Program-made: the position numbers and the translations under genes
The notes under the pieces: model-generated
Databases searched by the model: none
What the model was told of the DNA's origin: nothing
Seen by the model: the letters and a program-made list of their open reading frames with translations, nothing else
Shown: positions 25,707 through 34,949 of the stretch, piece after piece
Layout of the letters: each line of letters opens with the position of its first letter
Position numbering within the stretch: the stretch's first letter is position 1
Source: CAYJPV01 sp964372095
GTDB lineage: Bacteria; Acidobacteriota; Vicinamibacteria; Vicinamibacterales; JAKQTR01
Direction of reading: 5' to 3'
Assembly (NCBI GenBank): GCA_964372095.1
Contig: CAYJPV010000003.1
Span: 243,175 to 307,174 of the forward strand
Length of the DNA stretch: 64,000 nt

Positions 25707-25838
25707 GAAGACCCCTGTGAGGGGGGGGGGCGGGGGGGGGGGGGGGGGGGGGGGGGCGGGGGGGGCCGGCGGGGCGGGGGGGGNNNNNNNNNNGCGTCGT
25801 CCCGTCTCACGCCGATGCACGATTCAAGGTCTGACCCC
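25707..25838. other. Poly-G stretch and assembly gap
   Basis: A nearly pure G tract (about 25719-25783) runs into ten N (25784-25793). The far side (25794-25838) is ordinary sequence ending at the SDR stop codon. The G tract looks like a low-quality sequencing artefact at a contig end; gap size and adjacency are unproven. Confidence 0.85.
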
Positions 25839-26618
25839 TCAGAACAACGACCGCGACTGGCAGCCGTCGACGACGATGCTGGCGCCGGCAACCCAGCTGG
25901 CCTTGGACGATGCCAGGAACGCGACGACGTGGCCAACCTCCTCGGGCGTGCCGAACCGGCCGAACGGCAGTTCCCGTGCCACGAACTCGGCAATCCCCGC
26001 AGGGTCGGCCTGCTGCCGCTTCCACCACGATCCGCCAGGGAACAGGATCGACCCTGGCGCTACGCTGTTGACGCGGATGTTGTCTTTGGCCAGTTGCTGG
26101 GCCAGCGACTTGGCCAGGCTGATCTCGGCGGCCTTGACGGCGTTGTAGGTCATGCGGCCGCCGGTCTCGCGGCCGAAGATCGACGCGATCATGATGATGA
26201 CGCCACCGCCCCGCGCACACATGTGCGGCACGGCCAGGCGCGAGGCGCGGATGGCCGGGTACAACGTCTGGTCGAACGCCTCCTGCCACTCCGCGTCCGT
26301 CGTGGCCAGCAGATCGCCTCCGCGGGCAAGCCCGATGTTGTTCACCAGGATGTCGAGCCCGCCGAAATGCGCCACCGTCCGGTCAACGACCGCGGCAATG
26401 CCCTCAGGCGTGGCGAGATCGGCGGCCACGGTCAGGACCCTGTCGGGCGCACCGGCGGCCGACGCCACCGCATCGGCAGCCTCACGCAGGCGCGCTTCGC
26501 CGCGGGCACACAGCGTCACGCGGCATCCCTCATGCGCCAGGGCCGTGGCGCTGGCCAGCCCCAGCCCCCGGCTGGAGCCGGTCACGATGGCAATCTTGGA
26601 ATCGAGGTCGAGGTTCAT
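25839..26618 (-). CDS. SDR-family oxidoreductase
   Basis: Short-chain dehydrogenase of 259 residues. The Rossmann motif TGSSRGLG is near residue 12, NNIG is present, and the catalytic Ser (IMIASIFG), Tyr and Lys (TYNAVKAAE, i.e. YxxxK) are intact. The FabG-like ending VAGASIVVDG is present. It should oxidise or reduce an alcohol/ketone with NAD(P)H; substrate unknown. The start at MNLDLDSKIAIVTG is chosen because upstream sequence is heptad-rich and a normal SDR begins here. It sits alone between a gap and a heptad element. Confidence 0.92.
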   Translation of the reverse strand: MNLDLDSKIAIVTGSSRGLGLASATALAHEGCRVTLCARGEARLREAADAVASAAGAPDRVLTVAADLATPEGIAAVVDRTVAHFGGLDILVNNIGLARGGDLLATTDAEWQEAFDQTLYPAIRASRLAVPHMCARGGGVIIMIASIFGRETGGRMTYNAVKAAEISLAKSLAQQLAKDNIRVNSVAPGSILFPGGSWWKRQQADPAGIAEFVARELPFGRFGTPEEVGHVVAFLASSKASWVAGASIVVDGCQSRSLF

Positions 26619-26641
26619 GACGCTTCTCGGGGCTCGGGGCT

Positions 26642-26667
26642 TCCGCCTGCACCAAGGCTTCGGCGGA
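26642..26667. repeat. Short inverted repeat TCCGCC...GGCGGA
   Basis: TCCGCC (26642-26647) and GGCGGA (26662-26667) are inverted around a 14-base centre that contains AAGGCTTC. It lies in a CTCGGGG heptad-like region just upstream of the SDR gene. This is the only copy I see in the window. Confidence 0.5.
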
Positions 26668-26785
26668 CAAGCGCGGCTCGGGGCTCGAGGCTCGTGGCCT
26701 GGGGCAGCGCCGCCACCTGCGGGCGCCACATCTGCTGTGTCAGGGGAAATGCGTGGAGGAAGACAACGGCGGGCACGGGGAGATC

Positions 26786-26890
26786 ATACTCGGGGCTCGG
26801 GGCCCGGGGCTAGGGGCGCGGGGCTAGGGGCTAGGGACTCGGGAAAGGCAGGGGATTCCCCACGCCCCATGCCCCAAGTCCCACGTCCCT
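26786..26890. repeat. Composite heptad element copy 5
   Basis: GGGGCTC/GGGGCTA units (26788-26840) lead to a core GGGAAAGGCAGGGGATT then CCCC (26841-26861), then CCCCATG-type units to about 26890. The same CTCGGGG units occur at 26627-26640 and 26682-26700. Together with the inverted repeat they fill 26619-26902, where no gene is seen. Confidence 0.8.
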
Positions 26891-26902
26891 GGCTGACCCC
26901 CG

Positions 26903-28465
26903 TTACTTCGGCACCACCCAGTCGATCGGCGGAAGGCGGACAGCCTCCGGCAGGCTGGCGGTGTCGCCCGTGCGCGCAAACGCCAGGATGGCGCGCCTGA
27001 ACTCGGATGACGCGTCCATCGCATCATCAAGGGCCGGATGGGACCCTCCATGCACGACGATAAACGTGCTCTTCTTGAAGTAGGGCACCAGTTCGCGCGC
27101 GTTCTCGATGGGCGTGGAGATGTCGTAGTCCCCCTGGACGATCACCGTCGGAATCTGGGTGTCGAAGTTCTTCCGGAACGCGTCGCCCAGGTCGATGTTC
27201 CATTCCGGGCAGGCGGCGGCGTAGTTGAAGCCCGTGGGGCCGATTACCGCAACGGCCCTGTCAGCCGCCAGTTGCGCGCGGCGCGCCGGGCTGATGCCCG
27301 AGCCGCAGTCCAGCATGTAGTAACTGGCGGTCCGGAATCGCTCCGTTTGGCGCTCGCGTAGCCGGGCCTCCGCGGCAGCGCTGAAATCCCCCCGGTGAAG
27401 CATCAGGATATCCGACGCCCAGGTGCGCATGCCCGGCCGGTTTGACGCGCTGGCCGTGTAGCCGGTGGCCATGCCACGCACATCCTCGGGCCCGAAACGC
27501 ACCAACTGGGTCGCCCCGGTCTTCGGGTCTTTGACGGGCACGACCACGGGCTTGGCGGCCGTGCGCTCGATCACCTTCTCGAATGCCGCGATGAGCCCGC
27601 CGGGCGGGATCTGGCCAGCCAGCGACGGAGCGGCGTCGGCCTCCGCCGCAATACGTCTGAGCGAGTTCAGCACGTACGACGGCATGTCGTAGGTATGGTC
27701 CGGCCCTTCCATCCCCCTGAGGATGGCGCGCTCGACGATGGCGGGGTGGTACCGCATGACCGCCATCGCCCAGTGCGAGCCGAAACTGCCGCCCCACAGC
27801 GTGATGCGGCCGTAGCCCAGCGCCTTCCTCACGTCGTCGATGTCCGCGGCGGCCTCGACGATCGTGAACCCTTCCAGGTCGAGGCCCTGCCCGACCCAGA
27901 AGGCCTTCTCGCGTCTCGCGTTCGCCCGCACGGCCTCGGCCCGTTCGGCCTGCGTGACGTCCTGGTCGAGCGGAGACGGGCTCGGCAGGGCAATCAGGGT
28001 GGTGGGCTTGGACGGCCCGATGCCCCGCTGGCTCACCACGACCACGTCGGCCGCATCGAGCAGCGGCCGGATTCGTTTCTCGTAATGCCCCTTGCGCGCG
28101 AGCAGCACCTCAAGCCCCTCGAAACTCGGCCCGCCGTGCAGGAAGAAGATCGGCGGCACACCCGGCTGCGGGTTGACGGCGCGGAACCGGTACACCTCGA
28201 GGCTGATGACGGCACTCCCCGCTTTCGACCGATTCGTCGGGACGAAGATCACGCCGCGTTCGGCGAGGGCCAGGCCGCCGGCTTCGAGCGGGATCCGCTC
28301 CGGGTACAAGAACATCGTGCCCGCCGCGGGCGCCGGCGCCGCCACCCTGGGCGATGCCGCGTCCTGTGCGCCCGCAGGCAGCGCGCCAGACGCGAGGAGC
28401 ACGACGACCGCCGCCTGGATGGCGGTGGCCAGCACGCGGAGCGGAGAAACGTTCGAAGTCATCAT
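26903..28465 (-). CDS. Exported alpha/beta hydrolase, S33 peptidase-like (TAP type)
   Basis: A 520-residue protein with a signal peptide (hydrophobic core about 11-27, then ALPAGAQ) and an alpha/beta hydrolase fold. The oxyanion region is FFLHGGPS, the nucleophile Ser lies in GGSFGSHW, the acid in VIVQGDYDISTP and the His in VHGGSHPALDD. The layout matches prolyl/tripeptidyl aminopeptidases of family S33. It probably cleaves short peptides, or esters, outside the cytoplasm. It is the last gene of the TonB-receptor cluster, 49 bases after the VPS10-like gene. Start chosen at MMTSNVSPLRV, with AGGGA upstream. Confidence 0.87.
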   Translation of the reverse strand: MMTSNVSPLRVLATAIQAAVVVLLASGALPAGAQDAASPRVAAPAPAAGTMFLYPERIPLEAGGLALAERGVIFVPTNRSKAGSAVISLEVYRFRAVNPQPGVPPIFFLHGGPSFEGLEVLLARKGHYEKRIRPLLDAADVVVVSQRGIGPSKPTTLIALPSPSPLDQDVTQAERAEAVRANARREKAFWVGQGLDLEGFTIVEAAADIDDVRKALGYGRITLWGGSFGSHWAMAVMRYHPAIVERAILRGMEGPDHTYDMPSYVLNSLRRIAAEADAAPSLAGQIPPGGLIAAFEKVIERTAAKPVVVPVKDPKTGATQLVRFGPEDVRGMATGYTASASNRPGMRTWASDILMLHRGDFSAAAEARLRERQTERFRTASYYMLDCGSGISPARRAQLAADRAVAVIGPTGFNYAAACPEWNIDLGDAFRKNFDTQIPTVIVQGDYDISTPIENARELVPYFKKSTFIVVHGGSHPALDDAMDASSEFRRAILAFARTGDTASLPEAVRLPPIDWVVPK

Positions 28466-28514
28466 GATGGTCCCTGCGCGGCCGCCCCGGGATCCGCCCG
28501 GGCGAGCCCCGCTG

Positions 28515-31500
28515 CTATCGTGCCGTGACGGGTTCGCGTTTCGGGTCGCTCGGCGCCCGGCTGAAGGCGGCGCCTTCGGCCTTGATGACCTGCTCGAGTC
28601 GAGACAGGTGGCCGTCCAGTTCGGCGGAGAGCTCCTTGAAGACGTCATAGGCCTGCTGTGTCGGCCGGGCATCCGCTTCTTCGATCACGTCCTGCAACGC
28701 GGCAATCCGGTTGTTGAGCCGGATTGGGAAGTTGAGCGGGTCTTTGGGGCTCTGGTTCCTGACCTGGTAGATGGCCGATTCGATGGCCGAGAGTTTCCGG
28801 ACAAAGGCGTCGGCTGCGGCCTTCAGCGTGCCGGCCGGTGCGTCACCGAGGCGATCGGCCACCTGCTTCTTGATGGCGCGAATACGCGTCACGGCCTGGT
28901 TGGCGTCGCCGGTCCTGGCGCTCACCTGGCGGGCCAGGTCGAACTGCGCCTGCAGGTCGGCGTCCGTGACGCCATCGAGCCGGGGGTCTTTGACAATCGT
29001 GAGGGTCTGCTCGAGGACCGCCCCGTCAACCGTGAGGCGGACTCGGTACGTTCCAGGAGGCGCCAGCGGTCCCCGTGCGGGATTGGCGCTGCGGAGAATC
29101 ATGCCGGGAAACGTCGGGGCCCCCGTGTACCGCAGGTCCCAGCGGAGACGGTTCAGCCCGGGTTTGCCGAGGCCTTCGCCGGTGAAGCGCCGGGCAAGCG
29201 TGCCCGCGCCGTCGACGATCTCGACCGTCACCGTCCGTGCACTCGCCTTCAGGAGGTAGTCGATGATGGCCGGCCTCGCCCTACGGTATGCCGGCCCGGG
29301 AACGAACAGGTGTACCGCGGCACGGCCCACGTCCGGTGTCATCTGGCGAAGCGACTCGATCCCGTCGAGCACGTAGAACGATCGGCCGTGTGTGGCGATG
29401 ACGAGGTCCTGGTCTTCGACGACCAGGTCCGGCACCTGGGTGACGGGCAGGTTCAACGACAACGACTGCCAGTGGTCCCCGGCATCGAACGACACCAGGA
29501 CACCGTGCTCCGTACCGGCGTAGAGCAAGCCGGCGCGCACCGGGTCTTCGCGGACGGCATGCACGTAGTCCTGCGGCGGGATGCCGGTCACGATGCGGGT
29601 CCACGTCTTGCCGTAGTCGCGGGTCCGCCAGGCGTAGGGAGCGCGATCGTCGAGGCGGTACCGCTTGCCCGCGACATAGGCCGTACCGGGCGCGTGGGGG
29701 GACGCGTCGATCAGGCTGACGGTCGTGAAGTCGGGCATGTCGGGCGGCGTGATGTTCGCCCAGGAAGCTCCCCCGTCCCGTGTCAGGTGCACGCGGCCAT
29801 CGTCCGACCCGACAAACAGCGTGCCCTTCTCGAGGCGGGACGGCGCGATCGTGAAGATGGTCGCGAAAAACTCGGGCCCGTTCTGGTCCTTCGTGATGGG
29901 CCCGCCCGAATCGCCCATGGTGGCCGGGTCGGCGCGCGTGAGGTCCGGGCTGATACGCTGCCAGCGCTGGCCCTCATCGGTGGTCCGCCACAGGTGCTGG
30001 GACGCCGCGTACAGCGTGCCGGGTTCGACGGGTGACACGGCGATCGGGAAGGTCCAGTTCCAGCGTTCCGGGACACTGCCGGCTGATTCGCCCGAGTACA
30101 GCCGCGGGTACGGCTGGATGTCGCGCGCTTGTCCGTTGCGCCTGTCGTAGCGGGTGAGATATGCCTCCTGGCCGCCTGCGTAGAAGATGTTGGGATCCGC
30201 CGGATGCGGGACCACGAAGCCGCTCTCGTTGCCGCCGGCGCCGTACAGCCAGCGTCCCGCGGCGTCGCGAGGGTCGCGCAGGTGCAGGGCGGCGTCGCTC
30301 GGCACGCAGGCGGTCGAGTTATCCTGCTGGGCGCCGCAGACGTGGAATGGGAAGTCTGCCGTCGTGGCGACGTGGTACATCTGGGCGGTCGGATAGTCCT
30401 GGGCCGACCAGGTTTCGCCGCCGTTCACGCTGATGGTGCCGCCGCCGTCGTTGCTGTTGATCATGCGCTGCGGGTTCGCGGGGTCGATCCAGAGGTCGTG
30501 GTGATCGGCGTGCGTCTCGGGCAGCACCACAAACGTGCGGCCGCCGTCGGTGGAGCGGTTGAGGCGGAAGTTGAGCGCGTAGATCGTGTCGGCCGACTTT
30601 GGATCCGCGACGATCCGCGAGAAGTAGAACGCCCGCTGGCGCAGGTCTCGTTCTTCGTTCACCCTGGTCCACGTGAGCCCCGCGTCATCCGATCGGAACA
30701 GCCCCCCGTCGTCGGCTTCGACCAGCGCGTACACGCGCCGGCTGTCGGCGCGCGACACCGTCACGGTGATCTTGCCGACAACCCCCTTGGGCAGGCCCGG
30801 GTTCCGTGTGATCTCCGTCCAGGTGTCGCCGCCGTCCGAGGACTTGAACAGGCCCGAACCGGGTCCGCCGCTCGACAGCATCCACGGCGTGCGGTACACC
30901 TCCCACAGCGTGGCGTACAGCACCCGGGGGTTGTTCGTGTCCAGCGAGATGTCCACCGCGCCGACCCGGTCGCTGCGGAACAGAATCCGGCTCCAACGTT
31001 TCCCGCCATCGAGCGTTCGGTAGACGCCTCGCTCCGCGTTGGGGCCGTACGGGTGACCCAGTGCGGCAACGTACACGAGGTCCGGATTGGCGGGGTGGAT
31101 CTGGATCCTGCCGATCGCGTGGGTGTCGGCGAGGCCCAGATGGGCCCAGGTCTTGCCCGCATCAGTCGATCGGTACACGCCGTCGCCCTGCATGACGTTG
31201 CCGCGCAGTTGCGTCTCGCCCATGCCGAGGTACACGACGTCCGGGTTCGACTCGGATACGGCCACGGCCCCGACCGAGCTGCTTGCGATCTGGCCATCCG
31301 TGACGGGCCGCCAGGTCGTGCCGCCGTCCGTCGTCTTCCAGAGCCCGCCTCCTGTGGCGCCGAAGTAGTACTCGAAGGGGCGGCTGGAGCTTCCCGCGCT
31401 GGCGATGGACCGCCCGCCCCGGAAGGGCCCGATGCTGCGCCACGCCAGTGCCGCGAGCATGCGTGGTTCGACCTCGCCGGCCAGGGCGGCCGGGCCCTGG

Positions 31501-31598
31501 GATCGCCCGGCCGTTCCGGCGCAGCACACGAGCGCCAGCACCACCATGGCGACGCGAAACGTCCGGGAACTCAACGGTGTCTGGCTGCCGGGCAACAT
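28515..31598 (-). CDS. Exported VPS10/sortilin-like beta-propeller protein
   Basis: A 1027-residue secreted protein. A signal peptide (hydrophobic core about 17-30) is followed by about ten Asp-box (SxDxGxTW) repeats, for example KTTDGGTTW, RSTDAGKTW, KSSDGGDTW, RTTDEGQRW and LTRDGGASW, forming two ten-bladed-type propellers as in VPS10/sortilin and BNR glycosidase-like proteins. The last 250 residues are a separate domain ending in helices. Proteins of this kind are often annotated as glycosyl hydrolases, but I see no clear sialidase active site. Substrate or ligand binding in the periplasm or outside is likely. It begins 14 bases after the aminotransferase stop. Confidence 0.88.
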   Translation of the reverse strand: MLPGSQTPLSSRTFRVAMVVLALVCCAGTAGRSQGPAALAGEVEPRMLAALAWRSIGPFRGGRSIASAGSSSRPFEYYFGATGGGLWKTTDGGTTWRPVTDGQIASSSVGAVAVSESNPDVVYLGMGETQLRGNVMQGDGVYRSTDAGKTWAHLGLADTHAIGRIQIHPANPDLVYVAALGHPYGPNAERGVYRTLDGGKRWSRILFRSDRVGAVDISLDTNNPRVLYATLWEVYRTPWMLSSGGPGSGLFKSSDGGDTWTEITRNPGLPKGVVGKITVTVSRADSRRVYALVEADDGGLFRSDDAGLTWTRVNEERDLRQRAFYFSRIVADPKSADTIYALNFRLNRSTDGGRTFVVLPETHADHHDLWIDPANPQRMINSNDGGGTISVNGGETWSAQDYPTAQMYHVATTADFPFHVCGAQQDNSTACVPSDAALHLRDPRDAAGRWLYGAGGNESGFVVPHPADPNIFYAGGQEAYLTRYDRRNGQARDIQPYPRLYSGESAGSVPERWNWTFPIAVSPVEPGTLYAASQHLWRTTDEGQRWQRISPDLTRADPATMGDSGGPITKDQNGPEFFATIFTIAPSRLEKGTLFVGSDDGRVHLTRDGGASWANITPPDMPDFTTVSLIDASPHAPGTAYVAGKRYRLDDRAPYAWRTRDYGKTWTRIVTGIPPQDYVHAVREDPVRAGLLYAGTEHGVLVSFDAGDHWQSLSLNLPVTQVPDLVVEDQDLVIATHGRSFYVLDGIESLRQMTPDVGRAAVHLFVPGPAYRRARPAIIDYLLKASARTVTVEIVDGAGTLARRFTGEGLGKPGLNRLRWDLRYTGAPTFPGMILRSANPARGPLAPPGTYRVRLTVDGAVLEQTLTIVKDPRLDGVTDADLQAQFDLARQVSARTGDANQAVTRIRAIKKQVADRLGDAPAGTLKAAADAFVRKLSAIESAIYQVRNQSPKDPLNFPIRLNNRIAALQDVIEEADARPTQQAYDVFKELSAELDGHLSRLEQVIKAEGAAFSRAPSDPKREPVTAR

Positions 31599-31612
31599 GG
31601 CGTGCGCCTCCC

Positions 31613-32932
31613 CTACCGGGCCTGCCGGGTGCCTGCCGTCGCCCCTCCGGCGGCGGGCGCGAACCTGGCCGTCGCCTCCAGGAACTTCTCGATTTCTTCC
31701 GGCGAGTTGTAGTGGCAGCCCGACAGCCTGATGAAGCTCGAGATGCCGAGTTGCTGCAGCATGAGGCCGAAGAACGGGTCGTGCCCCGTCGCATGCAGCC
31801 TGAGTTGCTCGCCCCTGTACATGTCGCACAGATCGCCGGATTCGATGCCGTCGATGTTGAAGCCGATCAGCAGCGACTGCCTGCTGAGGTCGTCGCTAAT
31901 GCCGTAGGCCGTCACGTGCTTCTGGTCCCTGAGGCCCGGGACCTTCCCGGTGCCGTGCAGGGAGATCGACAGGAGCGCTTCCAGGTGCGCTTTCACGGCC
32001 CGCATGGCCGCCACGATCAGAGCCCGGCGGTCCGTCGCGTCCGTGAAGTGGCCGCCCAGCCAGCAGATGTAGTCGACGACCGCGGACCACGCGGCGTACG
32101 ACTGGTGCTCGACACCGCCGAGGTCCCAGCTCGTGTCCGGTTTGAAGAGGTACTTCCAGTGCGGGAGCGAGGCGAGCCGTTCCGTGGCGTGCGCGTAGCC
32201 GCAGCCCTTGATCCCGAAATTCTTGTACGGCGCGATGACGTACGCGTCCGCGCCGAAGTCCTCGACGTCGACCAGGCCCGACGGGGAGTACTGGACGCCA
32301 TCGATCATGATGAACAGATCCGGCTTGATCTGCCTCGCCTGCTGGACGATGGTCTTGACGTCGTACACCTCGCCGGTGACGTTGGACGTATGCGTCACGG
32401 CAAGGAAGCAGGTGTCCTTGTCGATCAACTCGAAGATGCGGTCGGGTTCCACAGACGCCGTGTCGCGGTTCGGCGGGGCGATCCGCTCTTCCTTCCCGTA
32501 CATCCGGGCGAACTGGTTGAGGGCGCTACGCACGGATGCGTGATCCAGTCCCGTGGTCACCACGTTGGTGCCGGGCACCGAGGCCAGCACGGCGTCCGTG
32601 ATCCGGTAGATGACGTGGCTGCTGCTCCAGCCGGGAATCACGTGGCCGGACGTCGCGCCGAAGAACAGCATGAGGTCGTCGATGCCCTTCGCCGTGACCT
32701 CGACGGCGTGCCGGGAGCCCGGATTCGCCCGGCCCTGCTGGTCCGGCAGGCAGGTCTCGCGGGCGACCGCCTCGATCACGCGGTGCGGCCGGCAGGAACC
32801 CGACGCGGCGTCGAAGAACATCCGGTGCCCCGAGTAGGGGTCCCAGTCGACGTAAGCGAACTGGTTCCTGATCTCCCGCAGCAGGGCGGGGGAAAAGACC
32901 CCCGCCGTATTGGCTTGACCCATTGTTCTCAC
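31613..32932 (-). CDS. Class V aminotransferase / cysteine desulfurase-like PLP enzyme
   Basis: Fold-type I PLP enzyme of 439 residues. The Asp-x-x-Gln cofactor motif is IDGVQ (Asp211, Gln214), HTSNVTGE precedes it, and the probable Schiff-base Lys is Lys237 in APYKNFGIKG. It belongs near cysteine desulfurases and isopenicillin N epimerase-like enzymes, but I see no clear catalytic-Cys loop. It could act on an amino acid released by the exported hydrolases around it. Unlike its neighbours it has no signal peptide. It starts 40 bases after the phosphatase stop; an ATG at 32923 is an alternative start. Confidence 0.87.
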   Translation of the reverse strand: MRTMGQANTAGVFSPALLREIRNQFAYVDWDPYSGHRMFFDAASGSCRPHRVIEAVARETCLPDQQGRANPGSRHAVEVTAKGIDDLMLFFGATSGHVIPGWSSSHVIYRITDAVLASVPGTNVVTTGLDHASVRSALNQFARMYGKEERIAPPNRDTASVEPDRIFELIDKDTCFLAVTHTSNVTGEVYDVKTIVQQARQIKPDLFIMIDGVQYSPSGLVDVEDFGADAYVIAPYKNFGIKGCGYAHATERLASLPHWKYLFKPDTSWDLGGVEHQSYAAWSAVVDYICWLGGHFTDATDRRALIVAAMRAVKAHLEALLSISLHGTGKVPGLRDQKHVTAYGISDDLSRQSLLIGFNIDGIESGDLCDMYRGEQLRLHATGHDPFFGLMLQQLGISSFIRLSGCHYNSPEEIEKFLEATARFAPAAGGATAGTRQAR

Positions 32933-32972
32933 TCCTCCGGATAGCCGGGCAGCGCCCGTGTGCCGGCGAACA

Positions 32973-34847
32973 CTACCGGCCGATCACGACCGATTCCGCA
33001 TACAGCAGGTCTCCAGTGAGACCGTCATGGAACTGCACGACGACCTGCGGATGCGGAAACGCGACCCAGCGCGCCGTCTTGTCGTCTGTGGGGTTGTTGG
33101 CGACGTTGTTGACCTGCACGACGGTGTAGATGGGCTGCCGCACCAATGCCGCCGGCACGTCGGGCAGGAAGAAGCTCGACCACCGGATCTCGCACTTTCG
33201 GCCGGCGTACTCGAAGACCCCGTTCGGCGGCCGGTTCGCTTCGGCGTCGAGGCGATGGTTCCTGGAGTTGTGCGGACCCGACGCAAACTCCCAGATCCGG
33301 TCGGTGATCTTGATGGAGAAGCTGTTGTGGATGTCCCCGGTGAGCACCATCACGGGCTTGCCCAGGGCGTCCCAGAACCCGATGAGTTCTTCGCGCTCGT
33401 TGACAAACCCCGGCCAGGCTTCGTCGTGCGTGGGCGCCGCCCCGGCGTTGCGTTCGCCGGCCCCGGCGCTGGGCGTGCCGCCGACATGCGGGATCATGAA
33501 CGTCACCTGCGAGACCACGAAGAAGAACGCGGCGTCGCTCTTCGCCATCCCGTCTTTCAGCCACGCCTTCTGTTCCGCGCCCAGCATACTGAGGTCGGGC
33601 CGGTTGGCGTGCGTGGGATCACTGATGCCCCGGTAGCTGCGCGTGTCGAGATAGAAGAAATGCGCGTTGCCCACCCGCTGGTCGAAGTACGACGTCCGCC
33701 GCGTGGCGTAGACGGACAGCCCGTCGGCCGCGGCCGCAGGCCGCACGCGGATCCGGTGCGCGTCGATCTTCTCGACCACCTCGTAGACGTTCGCGTTGGG
33801 ATCGCCGACGTCGGAGCCGGCGGGCATGTTCTCGATCTCTCGCTGCGGGACGCCGGCGGCCGGGCCGCCCCACAAGACGGTCAGGGCCCCGGGGTCGCGG
33901 AGCTTCAGCGGCAGTGTCGTGAAGTCGGTGTCGGGGTCCGTCAGCACGTCGCTGCCGGCCTGCATGCGGGCGCGGCCGAAGTGAATCGCGCCGGGCTCGA
34001 CCGGGTTGGCCCATCCGACGTAGTCGTACCAGGCCTGGGTGCCCACCTCCCGGAACGACGACTTGCGGTTGCGCCGGCCGACCACGCTTGTGCCGTCGAT
34101 GTTGTCGAGGATTTCGTGATCGTCGAAGGTGAAGAACACCGGCACGTTGCGGTGGTACGCGGCCAGGGCCTTGCCGCGCTCGAGGTACAGCTTGTAGTTC
34201 TCCCAGACGCCGACGATGCTCGGCGCCAGGCTCACGATCCGGGGAGTCTGTGCGGCCGTCAGGCCCACCTGGGCCAGCCAGGCGTCCGCGGAGAGATCGC
34301 GTTTCTCCTCGTAGATGAAGTCCCCGTTCTGGATGCTGAAGTAGACCTTGCCGTGCAACTGCTCCAGCATCGTCTTGAAGGCCGGGGGCCATGGGCCGTC
34401 GCCGGCAGGCCGCTGGTTGTTGCCCGTGCCGAACTCGAAGCGGAAATTGAACAGGCCCTTCGGGTTGTGGGCGGTGTTCCGGTAGGCGTCTTCGGTAGGG
34501 AGCGTCAGGAACGATCCGTCAGGCCTGGCGGGTGCGTCACGGCCCGTGACGACCTGGTAGAAATACTTCGTCTGGGGTTTCAGTCCCTCCACCAGCACCC
34601 AGCCGGTGTTGTCGCGGTCGATCGTCGTCGTGCCCGTCGGCGACGTGCCGTCGAGACGCTGGGGGTCGACACCGTACTTGACGTGGAAGCTGCCGGGCTT
34701 CGACGTCCGGACCCAGACGCCGATCTGCGTCGAGCCGAGACGGCCCAGGACCGGGCCGTGGGTGACCGAGATGGGTGCCTGCTGCCCCGCGAGGGAAGCC
34801 ACAGCCAGGCTGACCATCAGAAGTGTCGACAGGCGAATGGTTCTCAT
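32973..34847 (-). CDS. phoD: PhoD-like alkaline phosphatase / phosphodiesterase
   Basis: A 624-residue exported metalloenzyme. The signal peptide has its hydrophobic core at about 6-20. An N-terminal Fn3-like PhoD_N domain (THGPVLGRLGSTQIGVWVRT) precedes the calcineurin-like catalytic domain with metal ligands in QNGDFIYEE, TFDDHEILDN and VLTGDIHNSF. PhoD enzymes hydrolyse phosphate mono- or diesters with Ca/Fe centres. It follows the TonB receptor gene by about 100 bases with a GAGGA Shine-Dalgarno. It could release phosphate from whatever the receptor imports. Confidence 0.92.
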   Translation of the reverse strand: MRTIRLSTLLMVSLAVASLAGQQAPISVTHGPVLGRLGSTQIGVWVRTSKPGSFHVKYGVDPQRLDGTSPTGTTTIDRDNTGWVLVEGLKPQTKYFYQVVTGRDAPARPDGSFLTLPTEDAYRNTAHNPKGLFNFRFEFGTGNNQRPAGDGPWPPAFKTMLEQLHGKVYFSIQNGDFIYEEKRDLSADAWLAQVGLTAAQTPRIVSLAPSIVGVWENYKLYLERGKALAAYHRNVPVFFTFDDHEILDNIDGTSVVGRRNRKSSFREVGTQAWYDYVGWANPVEPGAIHFGRARMQAGSDVLTDPDTDFTTLPLKLRDPGALTVLWGGPAAGVPQREIENMPAGSDVGDPNANVYEVVEKIDAHRIRVRPAAAADGLSVYATRRTSYFDQRVGNAHFFYLDTRSYRGISDPTHANRPDLSMLGAEQKAWLKDGMAKSDAAFFFVVSQVTFMIPHVGGTPSAGAGERNAGAAPTHDEAWPGFVNEREELIGFWDALGKPVMVLTGDIHNSFSIKITDRIWEFASGPHNSRNHRLDAEANRPPNGVFEYAGRKCEIRWSSFFLPDVPAALVRQPIYTVVQVNNVANNPTDDKTARWVAFPHPQVVVQFHDGLTGDLLYAESVVIGR

Positions 34848-34949
34848 GGATCGTCCTCGTGCATCGGATCGGCGAGCAGTTGCCGTTGGCGCGCCCGCCC
34901 GTCGGCGGGGACGCGTCCGGGCTGGTGCCCCGGACGCGCCCTCAGACCG

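Noticed and set aside
25719..25783. A biological G-quadruplex or regulatory G tract upstream of gatE
   Set aside because: The run is an almost pure homopolymer that ends in N's, which is better explained as a sequencing or assembly artefact.
28515..31598. Sialidase assignment for the Asp-box protein
   Set aside because: Asp-boxes alone are structural; I do not see the Arg triad and Tyr/Glu active site expected of a sialidase, so I call it VPS10/sortilin-like.
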